A stretch of DNA of 64,000 bases from Desulfosudis oleivorans (GCA_020723305.1 DYJC01000008.1:152240-216239), one strand, 5' to 3'. Shown: positions 8,916 to 18,482, numbered from the stretch's first letter. Notes: generated from the sequence alone by a model not told the origin. Translations and numbers: made by a program.

Positions 8916-9179
8916 TTAATGGGTTGCTCCAAAAAACGTCTCAAGCTGGTTGAAACCTGCGTCTACAGCGTCTTTATAGCTTTTGAGACCCTTTTTGTAG
9001 TTTTCCGTCCACGTTCCGATTACATTCCTGCCCTCTTCAGGGATGAGGTTGGCCTGTGCCAATAGTGCATTGGAAGCTTTTTCCGCTTGTTCCTGGAACA
9101 GAACAACTGCTTGATACAGATTATTAAAAGTATTTCTCTGAAAGTCAACAGCCTGTTTTAAAAGTTTTTGATTTTCCAT
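8916..9179 (-). CDS. Phasin-like PHA granule protein (87 residues)
   Basis: The start at 9179 follows a clear AGGAGGTAT ribosome site. The protein is helical, with QAVDFQRNTFNNLYQAVVLFQEQAEKASN aligned by eye to both flanking paralogues, and a conserved block of the type LIPEEGRNVIGTWTENYKKG. It lies between the other two phasin-like genes on the same strand, with repeat copy c upstream. The function as a granule surface protein is inferred from family appearance and neighbours. Confidence 0.77.
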   Translation of the reverse strand: MENQKLLKQAVDFQRNTFNNLYQAVVLFQEQAEKASNALLAQANLIPEEGRNVIGTWTENYKKGLKSYKDAVDAGFNQLETFFGATH

Positions 9180-9233
9180 TTTTATACCTCCTGTGAAGTC
9201 ACTCACCAATGTTGTTGTTTGATTTTTCCTTAT

Positions 9234-9355
9234 GAGCCAATTCTAAAAGTCTCTTGTTGTCGTTCCGGCGAAAACTAAAATCCAGTATTTTCGGCTCTTT
9301 TTTAAGCACTGACTTTCGCCGGTGTGACGCTTTATAATCGTTTTGAAATTGGCTC
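9234..9355. repeat. Dispersed inverted-repeat element, copy c (122 bp)
   Basis: The ends are GAGCCAATTCTAAAA and TTTTGAAATTGGCTC. The interior matches copies d and f (in the opposite orientation). It sits between two co-directional phasin genes and ends one base before the stop codon of the upstream gene, a placement like that of copy a. Confidence 0.88.
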
Positions 9356-9356
9356 C

Positions 9357-9656
9357 TTATTTTGTCTTTTTGGGCCGGGCAGCTTCCTTCGGCTGTACAA
9401 GGGGTGAAAAAAGCTGGTCCAGGCTGATCCGGTTTTCTTCCACCACATCCTGGATAGCCAGACGGCCTCTGTCATACTCTTTAGTCCATTCCTCTACAAC
9501 CCTTTGGCCCTCTTTGGCGACCTGGTTACCCAGCTCAATCGAAGCCTGGACAAATCTTATTGTCTGGTTCTGGAGAAGGGTGATGACGCTCCGAGTATTT
9601 TCTGCTGCGACACGATTGATATCGATGATCTGTTGGGCGAAAGCTATATTTTCCAT
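9357..9656 (-). CDS. Phasin-like PHA granule protein (99 residues)
   Basis: GGAGGT five bases before the ATG at 9656 decides the start. The protein has the same helical plan as the two neighbouring phasin-like genes (QIIDINRVAAENTRSVITLLQNQ, then EGQRVVEEWTKEYDRG), plus a proline/lysine-rich tail ending PKKTK. It diverges from the DUF3141 gene, and the 270-bp gap between them holds promoter-like sequence. A granule-coating role is inferred. Confidence 0.77.
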   Translation of the reverse strand: MENIAFAQQIIDINRVAAENTRSVITLLQNQTIRFVQASIELGNQVAKEGQRVVEEWTKEYDRGRLAIQDVVEENRISLDQLFSPLVQPKEAARPKKTK

Positions 9657-9843
9657 GTTGTACCTCCATATGTTTTGTGTTGTCATCTGTTCTTACCGGG
9701 AAGATAGGGATCAAAAAACAGGTGTCAAGGAAAAATATTGCAATGCACCATTTTTTTTCAGATGGATAGGTGTTGCCGGATAGCAGGCCTGCCATTTTTA
9801 AACTTTAAATACAATATGATATGCAATTTAAAACCAAAGAATA

Positions 9844-9872
9844 TTGACACGGTTCCGGAAACGTACTATCTT
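9844..9872 (+). promoter_or_regulatory. Sigma-70-type promoter for the DUF3141 gene
   Basis: TTGACA at 9844-9849 and TATCTT at 9867-9872 are separated by 17 bases, about 55 bases before the start codon. A strong AAGGAGG ribosome site precedes the ATG at 9927. Confidence 0.5.
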
Positions 9873-9926
9873 TGTTGCATAGCGAAATATATCACGCGGA
9901 TCTTTTTGTGTTGAAGGAGGATATCT

Positions 9927-12083
9927 ATGAATAACTCAAATCAGGTTTCAAATTCAGCAAACAAGACAAACTATCTGGATTCTGCTTTTGATTATATACT
10001 GGATGCAGGGCAGCGGTCGGTTTTGTTTCTGGATACCTTAAATAAACGGGGGAACAACTTTTATCAGCACATTCAAAACAAGAAACCCCCTGTATTAACA
10101 TTTGATTATGAAATCATTATTGATGGAAGCACCCTTTCTCCGCCTGTCAATTTTTCCCTTGCGCGTATCTGTGACCGGCGGAACAGTGAAGACAAGAAGG
10201 GAAAATCCAGTCAGGAAAAGCGTCATACCCATTCCGGACATTCATCCGAAAAGGGGAAAAAACGTCCGATCATTATTGTTGACCCCCGTGCGGGTCATGG
10301 TCCAGGCATCGGAGGATCAAAAAGGGACTCTGAAATCGGTATGGCTCTGAACCAGGGGTATCCGGTGTATTTCATTATATTTGATGCAGATCCGGCACCG
10401 GGGCAGACATTCGCCGATGTTCATAAAACGCAGATAGCCTACATAGAGGCAGTGATCGCCCGGCATCCGGATGCAGAACGGCCGGCCATAATCGGTAATT
10501 GCCAGGCAGGGTGGGCCGCAGCTCTGATTGGTGCGGATCGTCCGGATATTGTCGGACCAATGATATTCAATGGATCACCACTATCCTATTGGGCAGGAGT
10601 GGATGGAAAAAATCCCATGAGGTATCGCGGTGGATTGATGGGAGGTGTCTGGGCCGCATCCTTGTGGAGCGATCTGGGAAACGGCGTGTTTGATGGGGCG
10701 CATCTGGTCTCCGGGTTCGAAGATCTGAATCCGGCAAACACCTTATGGGGTAAACCATATTACCTGTATGCCAATGTGGATTCGGAAAGGCAGCGATATC
10801 TTGATTTCGAACGCTGGTGGAACGGTTTTTTCATGCTGACCCGGGAGGAGATCCATTATATTATTGATAACCTTTTTGTCGGCAACAAGCTGGAAGAAGG
10901 AAAGCTGGAACTGGATGGCCGGAAGATCGATCTGAAAAATCTTCAGGCCCCGGTGCTTGTTTTTGCCTCCAGCGGAGACAATATCACCCCGCCCCAGCAG
11001 GCGCTGAACTGGATCGCCAAGGTCTGGGGCTCTGAGGAAGAGATTAAACGCCGGCAGCAGGTTATCGTATACTTGATCCATGATAAAATCGGCCACCTTG
11101 GAATATTTGTTTCCGGCAAGGTCTCCAAAAAGGAACATAAGGAGATCATTGCCAGCATTGATCTCATTGAATACCTTTCTCCGGGGTTGTATGAAATGGT
11201 GATCGATGATCAGGAAACCCAGGAGGGGCATTCTGTCCGTTTTGAGGAAAGGAGCATACAGGATATCCTTGCCCTTGATGATGGCCTTGAAGATGAAGTG
11301 GATTTCCGTTCGGTTGCCGCCCTGTCCGAGTTCAATGATTACCTGTACCGGACAATTGCTAGCCCCTTTGTCCGGATGTTCATTCACGAGGGAAATGCAG
11401 AACTGATCCGGCAGCTTCATCCATTAAGGATGGCCTGCACGACTTTTTCCGATGCAAATCCCATGATGATGCCGCTCAAGATCGCGACGCCGCTGGTTGA
11501 GGAAAACCGGAAGCCGGTTTCCCCGGACAACCCTTTTGCCAAAATGGAAAAAAGTGCGGCAAAATGGATCACGGATTCATTGAATCTATACCGGGATATG
11601 CGGGATCAGACCCAGGAGTTCTGGTTTAAAACAATGTATGGAAATCCATGGATTCAATCTTTTTTCAAGGCTGTTCCGGAAAATAAGGAAGATGACCCTG
11701 TCTGTGATCCGCAATGGCTGGAATCCGTGGATAAGGGCGGATTTGCAGAAGGAGTTGTCCGCATCATGCTGAAGATGGCCCATGCGGAAGAAAGTCTCCA
11801 GCGACGGGTCTTGAAGGCATACAATGATGTGATTGCAACCGATGACCGGCTCAATATTTTAAAGGAACCGGAATTTAAAAATATGATCCGGCAGCAATCC
11901 TGCATCCTGGTTGCTGATGAAGAAAAGGCGCTGAAAGCACTCTCCACCCTGATTCCGGATCCTAAAGACCGTGCGATTGCCGTGAAGATCGCAGAGCGTA
12001 TCGCGCTTGCGGATCGGGGTCTTACGGAACAGGAGAAAAATGTAATGAAAACCATCAGGCAGGCATTGGAGTTCACGGACTGA
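9927..12083 (+). CDS. DUF3141 protein, PHA synthase-related alpha/beta hydrolase
   Basis: This 718-residue protein matches the DUF3141 family, which is related to PHA synthase/depolymerase enzymes. Visible landmarks are VDPRAGHGPGIGGSK, the nucleophile elbow GNCQAG with Cys in place of Ser (as in PhaC), an acidic candidate in SSGDNITPP and a histidine in DKIGHLGIF. These form a plausible Cys-Asp-His triad. The C-terminal 300 residues are mostly helical. AAGGAGG precedes the ATG at good spacing, and a 13-bp hairpin follows the gene. The divergent phasin genes suggest a role in PHA metabolism, but the enzymatic activity of this family is not established. Confidence 0.85.
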   Translation: MNNSNQVSNSANKTNYLDSAFDYILDAGQRSVLFLDTLNKRGNNFYQHIQNKKPPVLTFDYEIIIDGSTLSPPVNFSLARICDRRNSEDKKGKSSQEKRHTHSGHSSEKGKKRPIIIVDPRAGHGPGIGGSKRDSEIGMALNQGYPVYFIIFDADPAPGQTFADVHKTQIAYIEAVIARHPDAERPAIIGNCQAGWAAALIGADRPDIVGPMIFNGSPLSYWAGVDGKNPMRYRGGLMGGVWAASLWSDLGNGVFDGAHLVSGFEDLNPANTLWGKPYYLYANVDSERQRYLDFERWWNGFFMLTREEIHYIIDNLFVGNKLEEGKLELDGRKIDLKNLQAPVLVFASSGDNITPPQQALNWIAKVWGSEEEIKRRQQVIVYLIHDKIGHLGIFVSGKVSKKEHKEIIASIDLIEYLSPGLYEMVIDDQETQEGHSVRFEERSIQDILALDDGLEDEVDFRSVAALSEFNDYLYRTIASPFVRMFIHEGNAELIRQLHPLRMACTTFSDANPMMMPLKIATPLVEENRKPVSPDNPFAKMEKSAAKWITDSLNLYRDMRDQTQEFWFKTMYGNPWIQSFFKAVPENKEDDPVCDPQWLESVDKGGFAEGVVRIMLKMAHAEESLQRRVLKAYNDVIATDDRLNILKEPEFKNMIRQQSCILVADEEKALKALSTLIPDPKDRAIAVKIAERIALADRGLTEQEKNVMKTIRQALEFTD

Positions 12084-12104
12084 TTTTACAGACACATGAA
12101 AAAT

Positions 12105-12137
12105 GGCCTGGGGAGAAACTTTCGTTCTCCCCAGGCC
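12105..12137 (+). terminator. Terminator hairpin after the DUF3141 gene
   Basis: GGCCTGGGGAGAA, a 7-base loop, and TTCTCCCCAGGCC form a perfect 13-bp stem 21 bases after the stop codon. The following T-run is weak (GTTTGTTCTG), but the stem is very strong. Confidence 0.75.
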
Positions 12138-12460
12138 GTTTGTTCTGATACCCTTTTTATTCAATTATTCTAAGAAAATTTTCCTTTCTGCCTGCTCAGT
12201 GTACATAAGCCCATTTTATCGGACGGCATTTTTACCACCCTGCCGGAGGCCGATATAAAAGATAAAAAATTTGTTGGATAAAATTCCTTATGTATGTATG
12301 AATGCATGGATCATGACAGGCGGGAACAGATACGGTAGACAAGCGGCGGCTACCTCACGTGTTTTTAAATCAAAATCAGACCGGCTACCCCCGCAGGTGC
12401 GGAAGACCGCCGTGCTTTTTGGCGGGCTGAAGCCTGAGAAGGCAGACGCTACCGCAGCTG

Positions 12461-13177
12461 TTATGCAATTGCCAATTTGGGCATGGCATCCCAGGTCCTT
12501 CCTTCTAAGAGCCGCCCGGCTTTTTTCTTGTTCACTCCTCCCCACTGTTTGAAAAAGAAGTCTGTTCCTGATTTTATACACTGATTTCTGATATCCAGAA
12601 CCCATTCATTTTTCATGGGGCGTGCGCCTGGTCCTGACTCACCTCCTACAATAACCCAATCTATATTGGTAAGATTGAGTTGTTTAACAGGGCCAAGTAA
12701 CGGTTCCATGGACAGGAAGCGGACATTTGCTGGAACTTTACGAAGATCATCAATACGGTTTAGATGGTTTGCAGACTCTACTGTTACGCCCATCCAGACA
12801 TTGGGTGACCATTGAAAATGGCCGCTTAGTTCTACCATGCGTTGTGATCGTTTTGTCAACACTTGAAATTGGTGCCTGTGGGCTTCCTGCATGACACTAA
12901 AAATGTCAAAAATAAATCCATCCGGGATATCCTCATGAAAAAGATCACTCATAGAATTAACGAAAATCATTTTTGATTTTTTCCATTGTGTCGGCATCTT
13001 TAAAACATGCGGATGGCAGGTTACATTAAAACCATTACGATAATTTGCTTGCCCCATGGCCTGGAGTCGTTTTGCCATGCGTTCAGCATAACAGTTACGG
13101 CATCCTTCACTGATTTTTGTACATCCTGTAACCGGGTTCCATGTGGACTCAGTCCATTCAATTTTGCTGGAATTCAT
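12461..13177 (-). CDS. DUF5131 (phage Gp37/Gp68) family three-Cys protein
   Basis: The 238-residue protein begins with IEWTESTWNPVTGC and carries the three-cysteine set of the family, GCTKISEGCRNCYAERM. It then shows the typical blocks IFVNSMSDLFHEDIP, VLTKRSQRM, WMGVTVESA and VGGESGPGARPM. Such proteins look like compact radical-SAM-like enzymes, found in phages and mobile islands. The ATG at 13177 is chosen because AAGGTG lies just upstream inside the end of the partner gene; a longer in-frame extension to 13360 would overlap that gene. It is one base downstream of tcmP, so the two are co-translated. Confidence 0.88.
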   Translation of the reverse strand: MNSSKIEWTESTWNPVTGCTKISEGCRNCYAERMAKRLQAMGQANYRNGFNVTCHPHVLKMPTQWKKSKMIFVNSMSDLFHEDIPDGFIFDIFSVMQEAHRHQFQVLTKRSQRMVELSGHFQWSPNVWMGVTVESANHLNRIDDLRKVPANVRFLSMEPLLGPVKQLNLTNIDWVIVGGESGPGARPMKNEWVLDIRNQCIKSGTDFFFKQWGGVNKKKAGRLLEGRTWDAMPKLAIA

Positions 13178-13178
13178 T

Positions 13179-14324
13179 TTAGCACCTTTTTTTAGAGAAG
13201 CGGGCTCGGGCTTCATGTTTTTTATAACTGTCCCAATTAACGTAAAATGCCCCTTTTCTGATATTTTCATTTGTCCTTGGGTCTTTAACTTCCAATCTAT
13301 TCGATTTCTGTAGTTCCCGTAAGATATCGTTGGTGTGGCCTGGCAAGAAACCATTTTCAAGAGAGAACCGGTATAATTCTATATTTGTGGGCTGTTCCGA
13401 CTGGATATAACCCTCCAGGTCCTTTTTAAATTGATCCTGCTTTTTTATAACATTGTCTTCTTGCCATAATGAAAGTTGTCCATCACGGATAGAATCATTG
13501 TCGATATTGTAATTTGCTTCACCGGTCACACTGTCTTTGTCCCAGCAGACTTCGAGAAATTTTTGCAAACCAAATACACTGCGGCTTCCAAAAATCAAAC
13601 CATAGATGTTCGGATTATTGCCCTTCTGGATGGAAAATGGGGCAAGATAATACTCACATCCTTTTGGGATAAGGTTCCGATAGAACTTGTTGCATATGTA
13701 TCTATGGATCTCTTTTGAGCCCACTTTCCTGATCTCATCTTCCGGTAATGGAAAATATTGTTGAATACATCCTTCCGAAATAAAGCGTTTTATATGGTTT
13801 GAAGAAATAAAGAAAAGAATATCCGTAGTAGGACATGCAATCAGTTCATGGAATATCTTATCGTTAATCTGTTTTAGGCCGAACTGATCAAGGATCACCA
13901 GATTTGCAGTGTCCGGTCGTTTAAGTTCAGGAAGCTCTTCCATAAAAGCAATTTCGAAATCTTTCTTCGCAAATCGGATACTGTATGCTGCCGGACCTCT
14001 TGTTACCTCAGATATATTTTTTTTGAGATCTTCAATGTTTTTTTCATTATCATCATTAAAATAGACGCTGACAGAGACTTCCGAGGCCTTTGGAACCAAA
14101 GGATCGTGTAGGTATTGATCCAATTCATTAAGAATTATCAAGGGTGATCCCTCTTGGCCGTTTTTATCTTTGCCTGGGCCTGAGAAAAAATCAAAAATAT
14201 TGACATTGGGGTAACTCACCCTTGAAAGAAAGACCGGAAGCCAGTTCCTGGTATATCCACGGAAAATTTCGAGTTTGAGCAACGTACCGGAATCAAATGC
14301 CTCTTCATGAAATCGTTTCGTCAT
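13179..14324 (-). CDS. tcmP: Three-Cys-motif partner protein (TcmP family)
   Basis: This 381-residue protein matches the TIGR04474-type partner always found beside Gp37/Gp68 proteins. Visible family blocks are KLEIFRGYTRNWLPVFLS near the N-terminus, VNIFDFFSGPGKD with a following GSPLIILNEL, and NLVILDQFGLKQI in the middle. The DFFSGPG segment resembles a methyltransferase SAM loop. The start at 14324 (MTKRFHEE) is chosen over an in-frame ATG/GTG further upstream. The biochemical role is unknown; the pair may modify a nucleic acid or act in defence, which is inference. Confidence 0.82.
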   Translation of the reverse strand: MTKRFHEEAFDSGTLLKLEIFRGYTRNWLPVFLSRVSYPNVNIFDFFSGPGKDKNGQEGSPLIILNELDQYLHDPLVPKASEVSVSVYFNDDNEKNIEDLKKNISEVTRGPAAYSIRFAKKDFEIAFMEELPELKRPDTANLVILDQFGLKQINDKIFHELIACPTTDILFFISSNHIKRFISEGCIQQYFPLPEDEIRKVGSKEIHRYICNKFYRNLIPKGCEYYLAPFSIQKGNNPNIYGLIFGSRSVFGLQKFLEVCWDKDSVTGEANYNIDNDSIRDGQLSLWQEDNVIKKQDQFKKDLEGYIQSEQPTNIELYRFSLENGFLPGHTNDILRELQKSNRLEVKDPRTNENIRKGAFYVNWDSYKKHEARARFSKKRC

Positions 14325-15263
14325 GTGTCGTAACCTTATGAAATGTGTAGCATCACAAGTCGAGGTTGTAACCAATAATAACTGGAGCTGGAAATGAACG
14401 CTTTATTTGGCTGACGTAGCACCCCTGAGAAACATGTCGATGTTATAGAGCAATACCTTTTGTTGAAGAATAAGCTGTTTCTTTTTTTATAGATGAACAT
14501 ACAGAAAAGGCACTTGTGTGTCAACGGCAATAGCAATACAACATGTAGAGAGGTGTTTGAAAAGTTGAAAACAGTTGAATGAAAACCGGAGAGGCCCCTC
14601 TGATTTATTCTGCTCAATGAAGAAAAATCAATCAAAGATACTGATTTTTGACGCATGTATCGGGTATGATACGATGGATATTTTTTTTAATGAATTCAGT
14701 AATCATATTGTGGAATCTGTGAGTACGCATCATATATGAGACTTGAGTTGTTACAGCGTTGATTTTTGGAGGATCATGGTAGTTCGTTTAGCGCTAAGCT
14801 TCACTGCGTGTCCCAAAGGCCGAGATATTTCAGGATTTTTTTGGTGATATAAGGAATTTCAGTCTTCCGGGCATTTTTATTTGTTACTTGTTACCATTCG
14901 ATGGCAGCGGTTGATACAATGGTCTTTCCTTTTCTTGTATTCTGATGAATATTGCAAACAATTCCATCAAGAAATGAATAATTACAAATTATAGAATACA
15001 TTTAATTATCTAATTTTAAACAATAAAATAAGTTATATCGAAATAAATTCGTATACAGAAGAATACATTTTGTTATAATGTGCAGTAAATAAATCTTGGA
15101 GCCGGTAATTTTACATGATAACGATCATGGTAACTGAATGTGCAAGGTGTTGTTCTCATTTTCGCATGTCTTTGACCATTCAGAATTCAGTCTTTGAATT
15201 GTGCGTTCCGGATGTATAGAAAGTTTGGAATGAATAAAATGATCGTTTTCCCGGAGACAGGAC
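14325..15263. other. AT-rich intergenic region (about 940 bp)
   Basis: No convincing gene is seen between the divergent tcmP and TIGR02147-type genes. The stretch 14940-15080 is very AT-rich and contains an extended -10-like TGTTATAAT at 15071-15079, which may serve the downstream regulator. A 106-codon minus-strand frame near 14336-14656 lacks a ribosome site and recognisable similarity. Confidence 0.5.
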
Positions 15264-16097
15264 ATGAATCGCCCCTCGGTATTTGACTATTTGGATTATC
15301 GCTCTTTTTTTCAAGACATGTTTCATTTCAGAAAGAAAAAAGACAAGTTTTTTTCATATCGGTATTTTTCAAAGAAATCAGGATTTGCTTCTCCGAATTT
15401 TTTAAAGCTGGTAACCGACGGAGCGCGCAACTTATCCAATGAGAGCATTGCGAAAATCGCAAAAGGATTTGATCTTAAAAAACAGGAACGGGAATTTCTT
15501 GAGAATCTGGTTTTCATGAATCAAGCAACGGATCATGATGGAAGAAACTATTACTATAAAAAAATGGTATCGGCAAAAGGAGCCGGTGAGATCAAAAAAA
15601 TTGAAAAAGCAAGTTTTGAATACTTCTCAAAATGGTATTATCCGGTAATTCGCGAAATTGTAACCATGGGAGAACGAAATCACTCTCCTGAACAGATCGC
15701 AGCCCTTCTGAATCCACCGATAAAGGTTACGGAAGCAAAAAAAGCATTAAAGCTGTTGACCGAACTAGGCATGATATATCTGGGCGAGGATGGAAGAAGA
15801 GAACAGGGAGACAGAGCTGTCACAACCGGTCCGGAAGTGAAATCTCTCGTGGTTGCCAATTATCACAGAGAGATGATGAAACTTGCCATGGATTCTTTGG
15901 AACGGTTTTCAGCCAACCAGCGCGACATTAGTGCATTGACCTTGGGGATACAAAAACATCAGATTGGGGAAATGAAAAAGAGGATCGCCTTGTTTAGAAA
16001 AGAGATACTTGACCTTGCCTGTGAGCATGATTCCCCGGATCTGGTCATCCAGATCAATATACAGGCTTTCCCATTAACACGTTTGGGCGAATCATAA
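15264..16097 (+). CDS. TIGR02147-type regulator (DUF4423)
   Basis: The 277-residue protein opens with FDYLDYRSFFQDMFHFRK and continues with FSYRYFSKKSGFASPNFLKLVTDGARNLS, the signature of the TIGR02147 family first noted in Fibrobacter. The N-terminal half is a helix-turn-helix of the XRE kind, and the C-terminal half carries the DUF4423 helices (FEYFSKWYYPVIREIV). A GGAGACAGG stretch precedes the ATG. The beta-propeller lipoprotein gene follows 39 bases later on the same strand, so control of, or co-expression with, that surface protein is likely. Confidence 0.85.
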   Translation: MNRPSVFDYLDYRSFFQDMFHFRKKKDKFFSYRYFSKKSGFASPNFLKLVTDGARNLSNESIAKIAKGFDLKKQEREFLENLVFMNQATDHDGRNYYYKKMVSAKGAGEIKKIEKASFEYFSKWYYPVIREIVTMGERNHSPEQIAALLNPPIKVTEAKKALKLLTELGMIYLGEDGRREQGDRAVTTGPEVKSLVVANYHREMMKLAMDSLERFSANQRDISALTLGIQKHQIGEMKKRIALFRKEILDLACEHDSPDLVIQINIQAFPLTRLGES

Positions 16098-16136
16098 AAT
16101 AGAGTACATTCAGATTCGTATTTACAGGAGGACGTT

Positions 16137-18119
16137 ATGTTCCGAAAGATAAATCAATTACTGCTTTTTCATAAACCCATCCTTTTCTTTGCATTTTGTC
16201 TTTTTGTCCTGGGATGTACAGGCGGAAGTGAAATCGGAAATCCGGAGAATACCATAACCTTTACTGAATCAGATAAAAAACTTGAAAGCTATATCAAAAA
16301 TCAGATTGCCCTATCCCTTGTACCTAAAAATTTGCTACTTGAGACTGCAGATTCTGTGACAGACAAAGGAGCTTCACCCGAAGTCACACCCGTTTTCAGC
16401 GATGCCAGAGCAGGTTATTCAACCACAAACATTCAAGAGCAGGATGTGGATGAATCCGATACAGTCAAAAATAATGGTACCCATTTTTTCGTGGCCGGCA
16501 ATAGAAAGGTCACCATTGTGGATGTATCCACTCCAGAGATCATGCGCGTCGTCAGCAATATCGATATCAGGGGGGAAGTGAATTCACTATACCTGAATAA
16601 TAATATACTTGTAATATTGTTTATTCCGGATAATGGTGGAGGATCCAAATGGAGCGGTACCTCCTTAACCCAAAGACTGAATATCGGTATGCCTTATTGG
16701 CTTCCGGTTGGTGCCCAAGTCGGCATCCAATTTTTAGATGTCGTTGATCCAGCCAATCCAAAATGGCTATCGGAAATGATTTTGGATGGTCTTCTGGTAT
16801 CCTCGCGAATGATAGATGGAAACCTCCATATTATTCAGCAGTTTTTACCGGACTTGCCACCACTTTCGATTTGTTATACCACCGAAGAGGATAAGGCACA
16901 GTCAATTTCTAAGAATCAAAAGGCCCTTGAATCCCTTTCCCTCAATGATCTGACGCCTTCCTATTCCAGAATCGGTGAAAATGGTAAAGCGATCGAAACG
17001 GATCAGCTTGTTGCCACAGGGGATTTCTACTGTCCGGAAAAGCCCCTTGGTGGTACAATCATTACGGTTACGACTGTTTCAATCAAAGACCCTCTATTGT
17101 CGTTCCAAAGCATGGGTACGGTCGCAGATGCTCACCAAATCTATGCATCAACAAAATCGTTGTATGTCGGCTCGACGAGATGGACCTCCACGGCCGCTGA
17201 CAATTACGAAGACATAGAATACGATTTTCTTACAGATATATATAAGTTCAATTTTACGGATAAGGGTGTTGAATATGAAAGCAGCGGCACGATTGCCGGG
17301 AGTACCCTGAACCAGTTTTCTTTCGGCGAGTACCAGAATGTTCTGAGGGTTGCTGCAACCACGGGAAACATCTGGCAGGGGACGTCCAATAATCATGTAT
17401 ATTGCATGAAATCGGATAACGGTCAATTGAACGTCATCGGCAGCATTCATAATATCGCTCCGGGGGAGAATCTCTACTCCTCCCGTTTTGTCGGTTCCAA
17501 AGGGTATCTTGTGACCTTTGTCAAGACAGATCCCTTATTCACGCTGGATCTCTCAGATCCAACCAATCCTTTTATCGTTGGAGAACTAAAGGTGCCAGGA
17601 TATTCGGATTACATCCATCCCCTTGGGGAAAATTATCTGCTGACGATTGGAAAGGATACAAAAGAACAGGATGGGGTTACTTTTGATCAGGGAATCCAGC
17701 TTTCCATTTTCGATGTTGGCTATCTCAAGGCACCCCGGATTCTCCATAAAGAAATGATAGGAGATCGGGGGACCTCATCGGAGGCACTTAAAAACCATAA
17801 AGCATTTAACTTCTGGGCAGAACAGAACTTGCTATCATTTCCTGTAGATCTCTTCGAGCATTTGTCGCCATCGGGAAATGCATGGAGTTATGGAGAAAGC
17901 ACTTTTACAGGACTCTACACTTATAAAGTTACAGCCGAAAATGGTTTTGAATTCAAGGGAAGGCTTTCCAGATGCATTGATCAGGCAAATTGTGACACCA
18001 CCTGGACAAGAGCAATATTCATCAATGACCGGGTGTACGAAATTGCCCCAAATGTGATTCGATCCGCCATAGTAAATGATATGGATGGCGAGGTTTCAAC
18101 GATTGTATTGGATGAATAG
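16137..18119 (+). CDS. Secreted beta-propeller lipoprotein
   Basis: This 660-residue protein has a signal peptide ending in the lipobox FVLGC (Cys27), followed at once by TGGSEIGNPE. The bulk matches the beta-propeller family of COG4880/PF09826. VDVSTPEIMRVVSNIDI, FLDVVDPANPKW and LDLSDPTNPFIVGELKVPGYSDY are the repeated blade motifs. The stretch TTNIQEQDVDESDTVKNNGTHFFVA is also typical of the family. An AGGAGG ribosome site precedes the start. It is expected to be anchored in the outer membrane or exposed at the surface. The ligand is unknown. Confidence 0.88.
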   Translation: MFRKINQLLLFHKPILFFAFCLFVLGCTGGSEIGNPENTITFTESDKKLESYIKNQIALSLVPKNLLLETADSVTDKGASPEVTPVFSDARAGYSTTNIQEQDVDESDTVKNNGTHFFVAGNRKVTIVDVSTPEIMRVVSNIDIRGEVNSLYLNNNILVILFIPDNGGGSKWSGTSLTQRLNIGMPYWLPVGAQVGIQFLDVVDPANPKWLSEMILDGLLVSSRMIDGNLHIIQQFLPDLPPLSICYTTEEDKAQSISKNQKALESLSLNDLTPSYSRIGENGKAIETDQLVATGDFYCPEKPLGGTIITVTTVSIKDPLLSFQSMGTVADAHQIYASTKSLYVGSTRWTSTAADNYEDIEYDFLTDIYKFNFTDKGVEYESSGTIAGSTLNQFSFGEYQNVLRVAATTGNIWQGTSNNHVYCMKSDNGQLNVIGSIHNIAPGENLYSSRFVGSKGYLVTFVKTDPLFTLDLSDPTNPFIVGELKVPGYSDYIHPLGENYLLTIGKDTKEQDGVTFDQGIQLSIFDVGYLKAPRILHKEMIGDRGTSSEALKNHKAFNFWAEQNLLSFPVDLFEHLSPSGNAWSYGESTFTGLYTYKVTAENGFEFKGRLSRCIDQANCDTTWTRAIFINDRVYEIAPNVIRSAIVNDMDGEVSTIVLDE

Positions 18120-18197
18120 GTTGTTTTCCGGATCCATTGAATCCTGCTGATATGTTATAAATATCGGGGGAAACATATCTTATTAAGTGGAGGAATC

Positions 18198-18320
18198 ATG
18201 AAGAACATATTTTTTACCTTTTTACTACTTTTTCTTGGCATAATTATTATATCTTGTTTTGTATTATTAACAAGGGAGCAGCATTATAAGACCACACCAG
18301 GTCATTTGCCCTCAGTCTGA
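18198..18320 (+). pseudogene. Truncated lipoprotein gene (N-terminal 31 codons, then foreign sequence)
   Basis: GGAGG and an ATG at 18198 start a classical lipoprotein leader: MKN, a long hydrophobic stretch and the lipobox IIISC at Cys20. About 11 codons later the sequence switches to a stretch matching part of phaC antisense DNA (18288-18315), and then to an antitoxin gene fragment. The frame ends at a TGA after 40 codons. The rest of the original gene is missing, which marks the left edge of the rearranged zone. Confidence 0.6.
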
Positions 18321-18482
18321 GTCTGTGCTTTCCATTGCTCGCGAACTTGACCTGGATGAAAAGAGCATTCGCCGCATGATTGGTCCAAGTGGAAATCCGA
18401 CCTTGAAAAATTTTGTCAATCTTATTCGGGAATGCCAAAAACGTGAGAACCTGCACTTGAAAGTAGCATAGAGTCTATCCGT
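18319..18482 (+). pseudogene. 3' fragment of a HigA-type antitoxin gene
   Basis: These 164 bases are almost identical to 32115-32278, the second half of the intact antitoxin gene. Only a few substitutions are visible, for example CGTGAGAACC against CGAGAGAATC. The encoded part covers the helix-turn-helix (SIARELDLDEKSIRRMIG) and the C-terminus but has no start. It lies in the same relation to a phaC copy as the intact gene does. Confidence 0.85.

Noticed and set aside
10743..11420. 225-codon minus-strand frame in the DUF3141 gene
   Set aside because: It is antisense to a well-supported gene and lacks independent evidence.
12461..13360. Longer DUF5131 start at 13360
   Set aside because: It would overlap tcmP by about 180 bases. 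The ATG at 13177 has a ribosome site, and the family begins at IEWTE.
14336..14656. 106-codon minus-strand frame upstream of tcmP
   Set aside because: There is no ribosome site or similarity, it lies in AT-rich non-coding DNA, and its composition is not protein-like.
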